A DNA stretch of 64,000 bases from contig NZ_SUKC01000008.1 of the NCBI RefSeq assembly GCF_005047635.1, forward strand, positions 62,001 to 126,000, written 5' to 3'. This stretch comes from Arthrobacter sp. CAU 1506 (lineage in GTDB: Bacteria; Actinomycetota; Actinomycetes; Actinomycetales; Micrococcaceae). Position numbers and translations under genes: made by a program. Each line of letters opens with the position of its first letter. Position 1 is the stretch's first letter. The notes below the pieces were generated by a model that was given only the letters and a program-made list of their open reading frames with translations, searched no databases and had not been told where the DNA came from. Below, piece after piece: positions 8,878 through 17,382 of the stretch.

Positions 8878-9909
8878 CTACTTTTTGGCGAGGAGTTCGG
8901 GGTAGTACTTCTCGGTGACGTCCGGGTGGGCGCGGAGGCGGCCCTTGAGCATGTTGGCGCCGAAGCTGGAGAGCATCGGGTTGGTCGGGTCGTCGGTGCG
9001 TCCGCGGGATTCGGCCTTGAGCTCGTCCGGCAGCGGGACCGGATCGATCACGGCGTCCAGGCGCGGCGACCAGAAGAACGGCACCGAGTAGCGGTCCACG
9101 CCGGGCGGCGGAGCCTGCACGCGGTGAATGGTGGCGGTGATGTAGCCGTCGGTGGCCACTTCAAGCATTTCGCCCAGGTTCACTACCAGGGCGCCCTCGA
9201 TCGGCTCCACCGGCAGCCATTCCTCGGACTCCGGCGGCCGGACCTCCAGGCCACCCACCATGTCCTGCAGCAGCAGGGTGACGAAACCGTAGTCGGCGTG
9301 GATGCCCACGCCCTGGTCGCCGGCTTCCTCCACGACGCCGCCCACGTAGTGCACCAGTTTGCCCATCCAGTGCGGGGTGTCCGCGAACGGCTCGTCGAAG
9401 TAGTCTTCCGGCAGGCCCAGTCCGACGCCGATGGCGGCCAGAAGGTCGTGGCCCACCGAGGACATCAGCTCGGCCCAGGCCATGGCCTTCTCGCGCAGGT
9501 CCGGCTGCACAGCGTCCGGCCACTGGTTCGGGCCGCGCAGCAGCCAGTACTTCTGGTCTTCGGCGTAGTCGGTGACCGGTTCGCTCTCCGGCGAGTAGTC
9601 CAGCTGCTCGCGGGCATCGGCCCGGCCCTGGGTACGCTCGGTGCCCATCCGGGTGTAGCCGCGGAAGTGCGGGGAATTTCGGTTGTCCAGCTTGAGCCGC
9701 TCGTCCAGCGGCAGCTCGAAGAAGCGCTTGATCGCATCGAAGAGCCCCGCCACCTGGCCGTCGGCAGCGCCGTAGCCGACGATCTGGAAGAAACCGACGC
9801 GGTGCGCGGCGTCGCGCAGCTGGTCGATGAAGTCCGGATTGAAGCTGCCGTCTGCCAGCCGGGCGGTGCTCATGTCGAGGACAGGAATGGATCCCTGAAA
9901 AGCGTTCAT
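8878..9909 (-). CDS. 2-oxoglutarate/Fe(II)-dependent oxygenase, isopenicillin N synthase family
   Basis: The 343-aa protein has the full iron and cosubstrate set: N-terminal DIOX_N region (SIPVLDMSTARL), iron ligands His204 and Asp206 in GIHADYGF, distal His262 in TATIHRV, and the 2-oxoglutarate-binding R-x-S pair Arg273/Ser275 in RYSVPFF. It is cytosolic and uses O2 and 2-oxoglutarate to hydroxylate or desaturate a small substrate, which cannot be inferred. It is transcribed alone and ends within the TGGTCGACCA repeat cluster. Confidence 0.9.
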   Translation of the reverse strand: MNAFQGSIPVLDMSTARLADGSFNPDFIDQLRDAAHRVGFFQIVGYGAADGQVAGLFDAIKRFFELPLDERLKLDNRNSPHFRGYTRMGTERTQGRADAREQLDYSPESEPVTDYAEDQKYWLLRGPNQWPDAVQPDLREKAMAWAELMSSVGHDLLAAIGVGLGLPEDYFDEPFADTPHWMGKLVHYVGGVVEEAGDQGVGIHADYGFVTLLLQDMVGGLEVRPPESEEWLPVEPIEGALVVNLGEMLEVATDGYITATIHRVQAPPPGVDRYSVPFFWSPRLDAVIDPVPLPDELKAESRGRTDDPTNPMLSSFGANMLKGRLRAHPDVTEKYYPELLAKK

Positions 9910-10031
9910 GCTGGCAGGTTAGCACCGGGTCCGCTGTCAATTATTACGGACGTTACGATTTACTGCGTCGGCAAAGTTTTGCTTGACGCACGCGGGAATC
10001 AGGCGTCAAATACGCCCCCGGTTACGCCGTG

Positions 10032-10943
10032 TTACAGCGTCTGCGCGATGGCCGCCCAGGTCCGCAGGAACGCCGCGCCGGCCTCCTCGTGCACGGCCTT
10101 CGGGAAGCCCAGATGCGCCGCGGTCAGCACCGGATACGGCTTCTCCGGCACACCCTCCGCCGGCCGCACATCCACATGCAGCACGGCATGGCCGTTGTGG
10201 TGCAGCAGGTCTGACATGGCATAGTCCGTGCGCGAATCGCCCATGGTCCGCCAGGCGTGCGGCACCACGCCGTCGGCGGCCAGCATCTCCAGCGCCCGCT
10301 GTGCCCCCAGGTCCTTGCCCAGCTGCACCGATTCGATGTCCGTGGCGATGATGTTCGGATCCACCCGGTAGTCAATCCGGTCGTCGCTGTCCGGCAGGTG
10401 CTGGTCAAGCCGGGTGGCACCCATGTCGAACCGGCCCATCAGAGCCAGCACCTCGGCGTCGAACTTTTCCTGCACCCGGCGGTACTCCCGGTTCTCCGTG
10501 CCCACCACCTGTTCCACGGACACCATGGCCTTCTTGGTTTCATCGAAAAACATCAGGCTGGAGTAGCCGGAACTGACCAGCTTGCGCACTTCGGCGGCGA
10601 ACTCCTGCGGCGGGGCCAGCGAGTGGTCCACATGGATGGTGCCGGGGCCGTCCGCGGTGAAGCTGAACCAGACGGCTCCCTTCTCACAGACCGCGTAGCA
10701 GCGCACCCCTGCGGGCATTCCGGCGGCCAGCATCGGCTCCATCACCTGCTCGCGGATGAAGTGGTCCGAGCGCCCGGTGTTGAACACGATCGGCCAGCCG
10801 CGCTTGGCCATCACCAGCAGCGAATGGATGATCTCGGGCGGAACCGTGCGGGTTACCGGCGAGGAGACCGGGCCGTCGACGTCCAGCAGCAGCCCGATGG
10901 GTGGCTGCTCGGGGCGGCCGGGGGCACCGGCAGTGAGGGTCAT
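10032..10943 (-). CDS. HAD-superfamily hydrolase
   Basis: The protein (303 aa from ATG at 10943) begins with HAD motif I, LLLDVDGPV, nucleophile Asp about 21 and general acid Asp 23. Motif II is the T in VFNTGRSD. The C-terminal motif IV is GDSRTDYAMSDLL. A large cap lies between them. The frame stays open upstream to 11465, but that extension is antisense to the next gene, is Arg/Pro-rich and carries no family sequence, so it is rejected. Probable small-molecule phosphatase; substrate unknown. Confidence 0.85.
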   Translation of the reverse strand: MTLTAGAPGRPEQPPIGLLLDVDGPVSSPVTRTVPPEIIHSLLVMAKRGWPIVFNTGRSDHFIREQVMEPMLAAGMPAGVRCYAVCEKGAVWFSFTADGPGTIHVDHSLAPPQEFAAEVRKLVSSGYSSLMFFDETKKAMVSVEQVVGTENREYRRVQEKFDAEVLALMGRFDMGATRLDQHLPDSDDRIDYRVDPNIIATDIESVQLGKDLGAQRALEMLAADGVVPHAWRTMGDSRTDYAMSDLLHHNGHAVLHVDVRPAEGVPEKPYPVLTAAHLGFPKAVHEEAGAAFLRTWAAIAQTL

Positions 10944-11000
10944 GATCCCAGTATGGCCGCGTGCCGAGGCGGTGTGAAACCCCTCAAGTTTTTCCCAAGT

Positions 11001-11036
11001 CCAGATGGAAACGATGTGGTTCTTATATCCATTTGG
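11001..11036. promoter_or_regulatory. Inverted repeat upstream of the multicopper oxidase operon
   Basis: CCAGATGGA (11001-11009) and TCCATTTGG (11028-11036) form an 8-of-9 inverted repeat flanking a TATATC-like -10 sequence, 20 bp before the first start codon. It could be an operator; whether it is copper-responsive is unknown. Confidence 0.35.
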
Positions 11037-11056
11037 GGAGTGGAAGCGGTACCGCA

Positions 11057-11800
11057 ATGACAACGCTAATTGGGGATAGCGCGGTCGCATCGGAGCCGGA
11101 GGGCAGCGCGAGCCTGCCGTCCGGTCTCTCGCGCCGTGTCTTCGGAGTTCTAGTCGGAGCCGGCGTGGCCGGCGTGGTGGGCGGCGCCGGTCTGCTCGCG
11201 GCCAGCCATCAACGGGCAGGCGGCCTGGCGCCGGGAGGCGTGGAAACGTCCTTCGGAACGGTGCGGCTGGTGTCCGCGGAGCGCCAGCATCGGTTGGCGT
11301 ACGACGGCGGTGTTCCCGCCACGGGCGCGGAATCCTCCGCTGCGGCGGGGCCGGCAACGGCGGGGCCGGCAGCGGCCGGCTCAGGTGGGGAAGCGGTGTC
11401 GGTCGGGGGAGCGGCAGCCGGCAGCGCCGGGCACGCCGGCCACGGCACCATCGTGGCGACGGCACCGCAGCCAGCGAACATGACCTGGGGCGACCACCTG
11501 CTGCTGGAGCTGGAGGTGCAGAACGCTTCGGACGGTCCCGTGCTGTTTGCCCCCGGACAGCTGCGGCTGAAGGTCGGCGACGCCGGGCCGACGGTGACCA
11601 ACCGGGACTCCGGGGAGGCGGTGTCGCTGGAACCCGGGAGTGCCGAGCGCTTCTGGATCAGCTTCCTGGTGCCGGCGGACGCGCAGAGCTTCTCCGCGGA
11701 GTTCACCGATCCGTGGTTGCATTCCGCTCCGCTGCAGCTCCAAGTGCCCCGGGTGGCGCTGAGACCCGGCTGGCTGGACGAAGGCGGCCATCATGACTGA
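11057..11800 (+). CDS. Exported protein with Tat-type signal, first gene of a multicopper oxidase operon
   Basis: The protein is about 247 aa from the ATG at 11057. The N-terminus holds LSRRVFGVLVGAGVAGVVGG, a twin-arginine motif followed by a hydrophobic segment. After a Gly/Ala-rich linker with His (HAGHGTIVATAPQP) comes a small beta-rich domain (WGDHLLLELEVQNASDGPVLF...FWISFLVPADAQSFSAEFTDPW), resembling a DUF4352-like or cupredoxin-sized accessory fold. No enzyme motif is visible. Its stop overlaps the start of the next gene by 8 bp (ATGACTGA), so translation is coupled. It may be a secreted partner or chaperone of the two oxidases; that role is inferred from context. Confidence 0.7.
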   Translation: MTTLIGDSAVASEPEGSASLPSGLSRRVFGVLVGAGVAGVVGGAGLLAASHQRAGGLAPGGVETSFGTVRLVSAERQHRLAYDGGVPATGAESSAAAGPATAGPAAAGSGGEAVSVGGAAAGSAGHAGHGTIVATAPQPANMTWGDHLLLELEVQNASDGPVLFAPGQLRLKVGDAGPTVTNRDSGEAVSLEPGSAERFWISFLVPADAQSFSAEFTDPWLHSAPLQLQVPRVALRPGWLDEGGHHD

Positions 11801-13451
11801 ACAGATTCCGGAGCCGGACCACGGCACTACTGGAAGCGCTGCCTCGGAGCTGGCCGCCACGGTTTCGGCCGACACGGGTTCGGCCGTCGCGGCGACGGCC
11901 GATGTAGCCGGTGCGGAGGCCGGGCAGCCGGACGGAACCGCGGAGACAGCCAGCGTAGGGCGCTGGCATTTCCTCAAATACGGGGCCGCCGCCGGGCTTG
12001 GCGCGCTGGCCCTGGGCGGACTGGGCGGCGCGGCACCGGCCCAGGCGACGGCGGCTGGGCTGAGGAGCCCCGCCCGGTCCGCCCCTTCCACGGTCCGGGC
12101 GCCGGGCATAGCACCGGCCGGGCGAGCCCCGGCGAACAACACCCAGGCGAACAACACCCAGGCGGGCGGCACCCAGGCCGGCGCCGCCACCGGAACCCGG
12201 CCCTCCGCCGTCGTACCCATCCCGGGCGTGCTGGACCTGTACATCAACGAGGGCTACCTAAAGATGGTGGACGACTCGCTGGTCTACCACCGCGGTTTCG
12301 GCGACCGGCCCACCGGACTGCGCGACGCGTCGCCCAGCCTGGCGGTGGTGCCCAAGGTGTTCACCGCGGACGGACGGCTGGAGGAGTCGCGCACATATCC
12401 GCTCGGCGCCGCCCTGCCGCCCCGCGGCACGCCGCTGCCGTACGGTCCGGACCCGGCCAACCCCGGCCAGTACTTCATCCGGCGCAACCACTGGGCCAGC
12501 TACTTCCCGGCGCGCAACATCATTGCCGAGACCGGCTCGATGCTGCGCTTCCGGGTGCACAACCGGCTGGCCAAGGAACACGAGTTCGTCCTGCACGACG
12601 TCGGCCCCAACCACGCGGACGCCGGCACCGGTCCGATCGCGCCCGGGCAGAGCGCCCTGCTGGAGCTGCCCTGCCCGCCGGCCGGCACGTACATCTACAC
12701 CGATCCGACCAACGCGCCGGTCGAGCGGACGCTCGGCCTGTTCGGTGCGCTGGTGGTGATGGACCCGGTGCATCAGTGGGACATCACGCCCGGCAAGGCC
12801 AGCTTCGAACGGCAGTGGGTGTGGATGTGCCACGCGGTGGAATCGAACTGGGCTTCGATCGAGGCCGCCGGCGGCACCGTTGACCCGCTGCAGACCAAAG
12901 CGGTGCCGCGGTACTTCACGCTCAACGGACGCAGCGGCTACGAGTCGCTGGCGATGACCCGCAACGACGCGCTGAACCTGGCCAGCGAAGAGGAAACCCT
13001 GGTCTCCGGGTATCCGCGGCAGCTCGATGTGCGCCAGTTCGGCGAAGGCAGCACCGCCGGCACCCTGCGCGGCGGCCAGCTGGTCCGGCTGATCAACCCC
13101 GGGATTGTCTATCACCAGATCCACTTCCACGGGAACCACCTGTGGACGGTGCGGCGGAACAATTACCACTGGCCGCGGAGCGACGGGTATGTGGACCAGC
13201 AGGGCCACGTGGTGCTGCAGCAGTGGGAGGACGTGGTGGAGCTGGAGCCGATGGACCGCAAGGACTGCATCATCCCGGTTAAGCGGCCACCGGATTCCCT
13301 TGAACAGGTCTGGAATGCCCGAACCACCGACTGGGAGTACCCGATGCACTGCCACGCCGAGCCCTCGCAGACCGCCGCCGGCGGCATGTATCCGGGCGGC
13401 CTGGTGGCGCACTGGAACCTGAAGGCGCCGATTCCCTGGGAGGGAGCATGA
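11793..13451 (+). CDS. Multicopper oxidase carrying the C-terminal copper motifs
   Basis: This 552-aa protein contains cupredoxin domains. The C-terminal half has a clear HxxHxH-type site (HQIHFHGNH, 441-449) and a type-1-like HCH (519-521) followed by GGM (530-532). The position normally occupied by the next His of HCHxxxH is Ser. The N-terminal cupredoxin (about 230-325) lacks HWHG and HSH; it has HEFVLHDVGPNH and GTYIYTDP instead. The signal region GRWHFLK (56-62) looks like a Tat motif with Trp replacing the second Arg, followed by a hydrophobic stretch. N-N-T-Q-A repeats make a linker near 115-130. It overlaps both neighbours (8 bp upstream, 4 bp downstream). Confidence 0.85.
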   Translation: MTEQIPEPDHGTTGSAASELAATVSADTGSAVAATADVAGAEAGQPDGTAETASVGRWHFLKYGAAAGLGALALGGLGGAAPAQATAAGLRSPARSAPSTVRAPGIAPAGRAPANNTQANNTQAGGTQAGAATGTRPSAVVPIPGVLDLYINEGYLKMVDDSLVYHRGFGDRPTGLRDASPSLAVVPKVFTADGRLEESRTYPLGAALPPRGTPLPYGPDPANPGQYFIRRNHWASYFPARNIIAETGSMLRFRVHNRLAKEHEFVLHDVGPNHADAGTGPIAPGQSALLELPCPPAGTYIYTDPTNAPVERTLGLFGALVVMDPVHQWDITPGKASFERQWVWMCHAVESNWASIEAAGGTVDPLQTKAVPRYFTLNGRSGYESLAMTRNDALNLASEEETLVSGYPRQLDVRQFGEGSTAGTLRGGQLVRLINPGIVYHQIHFHGNHLWTVRRNNYHWPRSDGYVDQQGHVVLQQWEDVVELEPMDRKDCIIPVKRPPDSLEQVWNARTTDWEYPMHCHAEPSQTAAGGMYPGGLVAHWNLKAPIPWEGA

Positions 13452-15043
13452 GCAACGTGACCGTGCCGCTGCGGCGGGACCCGGACGATCGGAAGTCCAC
13501 GAAGCAGGCCGAGCGCGAGGCGGAGCAGGCCCGCAAGCGCGCGGCCGAGGAGCGCAAGCGCCAGGAAGCCGAACGGAAGCGCGACGAGGCTGCCCGCAAG
13601 CGCGAGGAGGACCGGAAGAAGCGTGAAGCGGAGGCCCGCAAGAAAAAGGACGACGACGATCGGAAGCGCCGCGGCAAGCCGACCACGGCACCGACGCCAA
13701 AACCGACAAGTGCTCCGACGCCGCGGCCTACCGCTCAGCCGACGCCGCAGCCGACGGCCTCGGCCACTGCTGGCCCCACGCAGCAGCCCACGCCGCAGCC
13801 CACGGAGGCACCGACGTCGTCACCCACCGGGGAACCAAGCGCGGGACCAACGGACGGACCGAGCGAGCAGCCGACGCCCGAACCGAGCCAGCAGCCGACC
13901 CAGCAGCCGACGCGGGGCCCGCGGCCGGACGACGACGAGATGCCGCGCCACAGGTTCCGCAGCCAGGTGGACTTCAGCTCCGACCAGCTGGATCTGGACC
14001 GCCCGGTGACCGAGTTCCGGCAGACGCCGCATTCGTCCGTGTACCTGGAGGTCTTCAACCGGGACCTGCGCTTCGACGACGGCGCGACGTTCGAAATGTG
14101 GAGCTTCGATTCGCCGCAGTCGGGCCGCGGTTTTCCGGGGCCGCTGATCCGCCCGCTGGAAGGGGAGATCTTCCACGCCACGGTGCATCCGTCGATGGGG
14201 CCGCACACCATCCACTGGCACGGGCTGGAGCCGGACCCGCGCAACGACGGCGTGGGACACACCTCGTTCGAGATCGGCGGCACCTACACGTACCAGTGGG
14301 CGCCGGAACCGGGCCGGCCGGGAGATCCCAACTATGGCGCGGCCGGGACCTACTTCTACCACTGCCATGTCAACACCGTGCTGCACGCGCAGATGGGCAT
14401 GTTCGGCCCGGTGATCGTGGACCCGGTGGTCCACCCGGACTATCCGGTGACGCCGGGTGCGCGCCGGGCCTTCGTCGACGGGCCGGAGTACGACATCGAC
14501 ACCGAGTCCATCGTGATCCCGTACTCGCTGGACCCGCGCTGGCATGAAATGCACCATGCGGCCGGGCTCTCCGGCGAAGACGTGGGGCTGAACCGGTTCG
14601 AACCCAAGCACTTCTACCTGATCGGTGGCGAGCTGACCCGGCGGCGTTCCGGCGACAACCGCGTGTGGAGCCTGTCGGCGCTGCGGGCCAACGTGGCCGG
14701 GGGCGCGAAGAAGCCCACGCTGCTGCGCATCCTGAACGCCAACTACCTTCCCAACCACATGCACTTCACGACGGCGGACGGGGAACCAGTGCGGATGGCG
14801 GAGCTGATCGCCCATGACGGCCGGCCGTTCCGCGACACTTCAGTGCCGGGGGCGCCGGCGCCTACCTGCCGGGAGGCCGGGTACCCGTTGCTGACCAGTG
14901 TGCTGGCCTTCGGCGCCGCCGAGCGGTACGACGTGATACTGCATCCGCCGGAGCCAGGGGAGTACCGGCTGCGGGTGGAATGGGAGGACTGGATCACCGG
15001 CGAGATCCTGGGGGTCCGCGAGGTGCCGATCACCGCGGCCTGA
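13448..15043 (+). CDS. Multicopper oxidase carrying the N-terminal copper motifs, with charged coiled-coil and Pro/Thr linker
   Basis: The 531-aa product starts with a highly charged Lys/Glu/Arg helix (about 15-75), then a P-T-x-x repeat linker (about 79-158), then two cupredoxin domains. The first has HTIHWHG (253-259) and YHCHVNTVLH (304-313) ending with Met318, so it carries the motifs that its upstream partner lacks. The second cupredoxin (PNHMHFTTADGEPV) ends the protein, and a third domain with HxxHxH is absent. No signal peptide is visible although the enzyme type is normally extracytoplasmic. ATGA overlap with the preceding gene indicates coupled synthesis. The function is probably metal or phenol oxidation; unproven. 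Confidence 0.82.
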   Translation: MSNVTVPLRRDPDDRKSTKQAEREAEQARKRAAEERKRQEAERKRDEAARKREEDRKKREAEARKKKDDDDRKRRGKPTTAPTPKPTSAPTPRPTAQPTPQPTASATAGPTQQPTPQPTEAPTSSPTGEPSAGPTDGPSEQPTPEPSQQPTQQPTRGPRPDDDEMPRHRFRSQVDFSSDQLDLDRPVTEFRQTPHSSVYLEVFNRDLRFDDGATFEMWSFDSPQSGRGFPGPLIRPLEGEIFHATVHPSMGPHTIHWHGLEPDPRNDGVGHTSFEIGGTYTYQWAPEPGRPGDPNYGAAGTYFYHCHVNTVLHAQMGMFGPVIVDPVVHPDYPVTPGARRAFVDGPEYDIDTESIVIPYSLDPRWHEMHHAAGLSGEDVGLNRFEPKHFYLIGGELTRRRSGDNRVWSLSALRANVAGGAKKPTLLRILNANYLPNHMHFTTADGEPVRMAELIAHDGRPFRDTSVPGAPAPTCREAGYPLLTSVLAFGAAERYDVILHPPEPGEYRLRVEWEDWITGEILGVREVPITAA

Positions 15044-15155
15044 TAAGTGCAGGCGGGGCGCCGGCCTGCGTGCCGGTCCGTAACCATTTGGCCACGGTCG
15101 GCGGCTCCCAGCGGTTTGCGTTTCATTCAGCGCCGGAGTTCCTTAGGCTGGGTCC

Positions 15156-15455
15156 GTGATCTTCAAAGCCGTCGGCGACCATCGTCCCTATCCCGAACAT
15201 GGCCACGTCAGCCCCAAGGATTGGGCCGGGGTGCCGCCGCGCCAGGTGCGCCTCGACGAGCTGATCACCACCAAGTCCACCCTGGACCTGGACGCCCTGC
15301 TGGCCGAGGATTCCACATTCTTCGGCGACCTGTTCCCGCACGTGGTGCAGTGGAAGGGCAACCTGTATCTGGAAGACGGGCTGCACCGCGCGGTCCGCAC
15401 GGCGCTCCATCAGAGGGCCGTTTTGCACGCCCGGGTCCTGGTGGTCGATGACTGA
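15156..15455 (+). CDS. Small conserved actinobacterial protein, VapB-antitoxin-like annotation family
   Basis: This 99-aa protein starts MIFKAVGDHRPYPEHG and contains PPRQVRLDELITTKSTLDL and VVQWKGNLYLEDGLHRAVRTAL. I recognise the family as one that automated pipelines name VapB-type antitoxin, but no toxin (PIN-domain) gene is adjacent, so a toxin-antitoxin role is not supported here. The start is GTG, with a TAGGCT-like -10 about six bases before it, suggesting a leaderless message. The stop overlaps the start of the LytR_C gene (ATGACTGA), a coupling that suggests a shared cell-envelope role. Confidence 0.65.
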   Translation: MIFKAVGDHRPYPEHGHVSPKDWAGVPPRQVRLDELITTKSTLDLDALLAEDSTFFGDLFPHVVQWKGNLYLEDGLHRAVRTALHQRAVLHARVLVVDD

Positions 15456-16119
15456 TACCAGCGTCCCGCCGCAACCCAAACGCCAGCCTCAGCAGCCCTT
15501 GGACTGGCAGGGCCGTCGTGTGATTACCGAAGACGACCTGGATGTCGCGTTCGAAGACGACGGCAACGTGGAGAAGCCGCACATTTACCACCGCCGGATT
15601 TTGCACGGTGTGGTGCTGGTGCTGCTGGTGGGGCTGGTTATCGCCGCGGTGCTGACCGCCATGGCCGTGGCCCGCGGAGATCTGAAGATTCCCGGCTGGG
15701 GCCCGCCGCCACCGCCGGTGCCCATCACCTGCCCGGCCGGCACCTACGACTACCCGGACAACGGTTCCTTCCGGCTCAACGTCTACAACGGCACGCAGTT
15801 GGAGGGTCTGGGAAGCAAGGTGGCATCCCAACTGGCCGACCGCGGCTACGACATCGGTTCCGTGGGCAACAAGACCTTGAGCTTCTACGGCATGAGCGCC
15901 GTGGTGGTTTCCGGCAAGGCAGGCGAGGCCAACGCCTTCAACCTGCAGCGGAACATCCCGGACACCGAGTACGTGGCCGACGACCGCGCCGACGACAGTG
16001 TGGACGTGGTAGTGGGCGCCGGCTACAAAGAACTGGTCGCCGTCAACAAGGTTGATCAAACGCCCGGCCTGCTGAGCTGCCCGCGGCTCTCGCCCGCACC
16101 CACCGAACCGGCTGGGTAA
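15448..16119 (+). CDS. LytR C-terminal domain membrane protein
   Basis: The 223-aa protein has a cytosolic N-terminus of about 50 residues, one membrane helix (LHGVVLVLLVGLVIAAVLTA), a short Pro-rich hinge (GPPPPPVP) and an extracellular LytR_C domain (FRLNVYNGTQLEGLGSKVASQL ... VVVGAGYKELV). LytR_C domains are found alone or appended to LCP ligases that attach polymers to peptidoglycan. No LCP catalytic domain is present. Overlap with the preceding gene by 8 bp implies co-expression. Confidence 0.85.
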   Translation: MTDTSVPPQPKRQPQQPLDWQGRRVITEDDLDVAFEDDGNVEKPHIYHRRILHGVVLVLLVGLVIAAVLTAMAVARGDLKIPGWGPPPPPVPITCPAGTYDYPDNGSFRLNVYNGTQLEGLGSKVASQLADRGYDIGSVGNKTLSFYGMSAVVVSGKAGEANAFNLQRNIPDTEYVADDRADDSVDVVVGAGYKELVAVNKVDQTPGLLSCPRLSPAPTEPAG

Positions 16120-16197
16120 CGTACGGGTCCAACCGAGTGCCCGGCCCGACCGTGTGCCGGGCCCGACCGAACCCGACCGGGTACGTGCCCAATCTGC

Positions 16198-17382
16198 TCA
16201 GGCGTGGACGGCCCGGCCGCCGTGCCGGCCATGCGCAAAGAAGTACAACAGCGTGGTCAGCACCATGACCACGGCCAGCATCAGGTACATTCCCGGGTAA
16301 TCGAGCACCGGGATAAGTGCGCCCAGGATGATGGGTCCGAGCCCGCCGCCCACGTCCAGCATCAGGAAGAACGTGGACGTGGCGGTGCCGATGCGCAGCG
16401 ACGGCGACTCCTTGACCGCGATCGCCTGTGCGCCGGACAGGACCGTGCCGAAGCCGATGCCGCTGAAGATCGCCGATCCCACAATGGTCAGCACGGTGGG
16501 CTCCGGAACGAGCAGCAGCAGGCCCAGCACAAACGAGATCAGCGTGGGATACATGACGCTGTTGTCGCCGCGTCGGTCCTGGATCCGGCCGGCAAACAAG
16601 CGGGAGACCAGCACCGCCCCCGCGTAGACCATGAAGAACACACTGGCCGCCGCGGCGGAGCCTCGCGTCTCCGCATACGAGGTGAGGAAGGTCAGGATCC
16701 CGGAGTAGGCGACTCCCGCCAGCAGGATGACACAGGAGATCGGCAGGGCGGCCGTCTCGACGATATCGCTCAAGGTCATCCGGAACCGGCTGGGGCGCTT
16801 CGCTGCCGGCAGTTCCGGAACCCGCAGGAACAGGGCCACCAGCAGGGCGGCCACGGAGGCCGCGGCGCAGAAGTAGAACATGGCGTGGTAGTTGCCCAGT
16901 CCGGCCAGCAGCACGCCCACAAACGGGCCCACCGCCGTCGAAAGCGTAGTGGATAAGCCGAAGTATCCGGTTCCCTCGCCGCGCCGGGTGTGCGGGATCA
17001 GGGTCTGTGCGGAGGCGGCCACGGCGGTGGTGCCGGCACCAAAGGCCATGCCGTGGACGATGCGGAGCACCAGCAGCCCGGCCAGCGACCCGGTGGGGAT
17101 GTAGAGCAGCGAGGCGACCACGAAGACGGCCATGGTCACCAGGATCAGCTTGCGGCGGCCGACGAGGTCCAGCAGGCGGCCGGCGAAAATCCTGGCGATG
17201 ACCGAGCCAAGCACGAACGCACTGGAGGCGAAACCGGCGGCGGTGTCGGACGCTTGGAACCGGTCCACCGCGTACAGCGCCATGGTGGTCATCAGCAGGT
17301 AGAAAACCATGGAGATGAACAGGTTGACGACGATCGCCAGAATGAAGTTTTTCGTCCAGAGTTTCGCCGGTTGCTGATCCAT
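16198..17382 (-). CDS. MFS transporter, drug-efflux/arabinose-exporter type
   Basis: The protein (394 aa) has twelve predicted membrane segments, the MFS loop 2-3 motif GRLLDLVGRRK, and a second-half copy near AGRIQDRRGD. The start at 17382 is preceded by AAAGGA at good spacing; the upstream extension (RW/RR-rich) is not plausible. Transporters of this subgroup export drugs, sugars or metabolites; substrate is unknown. It is transcribed alone, converging on the LytR_C gene and divergent from the reductase gene at 17940. Confidence 0.85.
   Translation of the reverse strand: MDQQPAKLWTKNFILAIVVNLFISMVFYLLMTTMALYAVDRFQASDTAAGFASSAFVLGSVIARIFAGRLLDLVGRRKLILVTMAVFVVASLLYIPTGSLAGLLVLRIVHGMAFGAGTTAVAASAQTLIPHTRRGEGTGYFGLSTTLSTAVGPFVGVLLAGLGNYHAMFYFCAAASVAALLVALFLRVPELPAAKRPSRFRMTLSDIVETAALPISCVILLAGVAYSGILTFLTSYAETRGSAAAASVFFMVYAGAVLVSRLFAGRIQDRRGDNSVMYPTLISFVLGLLLLVPEPTVLTIVGSAIFSGIGFGTVLSGAQAIAVKESPSLRIGTATSTFFLMLDVGGGLGPIILGALIPVLDYPGMYLMLAVVMVLTTLLYFFAHGRHGGRAVHA

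Noticed and set aside
10944-11465. Upstream extension of the HAD gene frame
   Set aside because: It is Arg/Pro-rich, antisense to the Tat-signal gene, and the HAD motif I lies just after the ATG at 10943.
15156-15455. Toxin-antitoxin module
   Set aside because: The family is often named VapB-like, but no PIN-domain or other toxin gene is next to it; it is coupled to a LytR_C gene instead.
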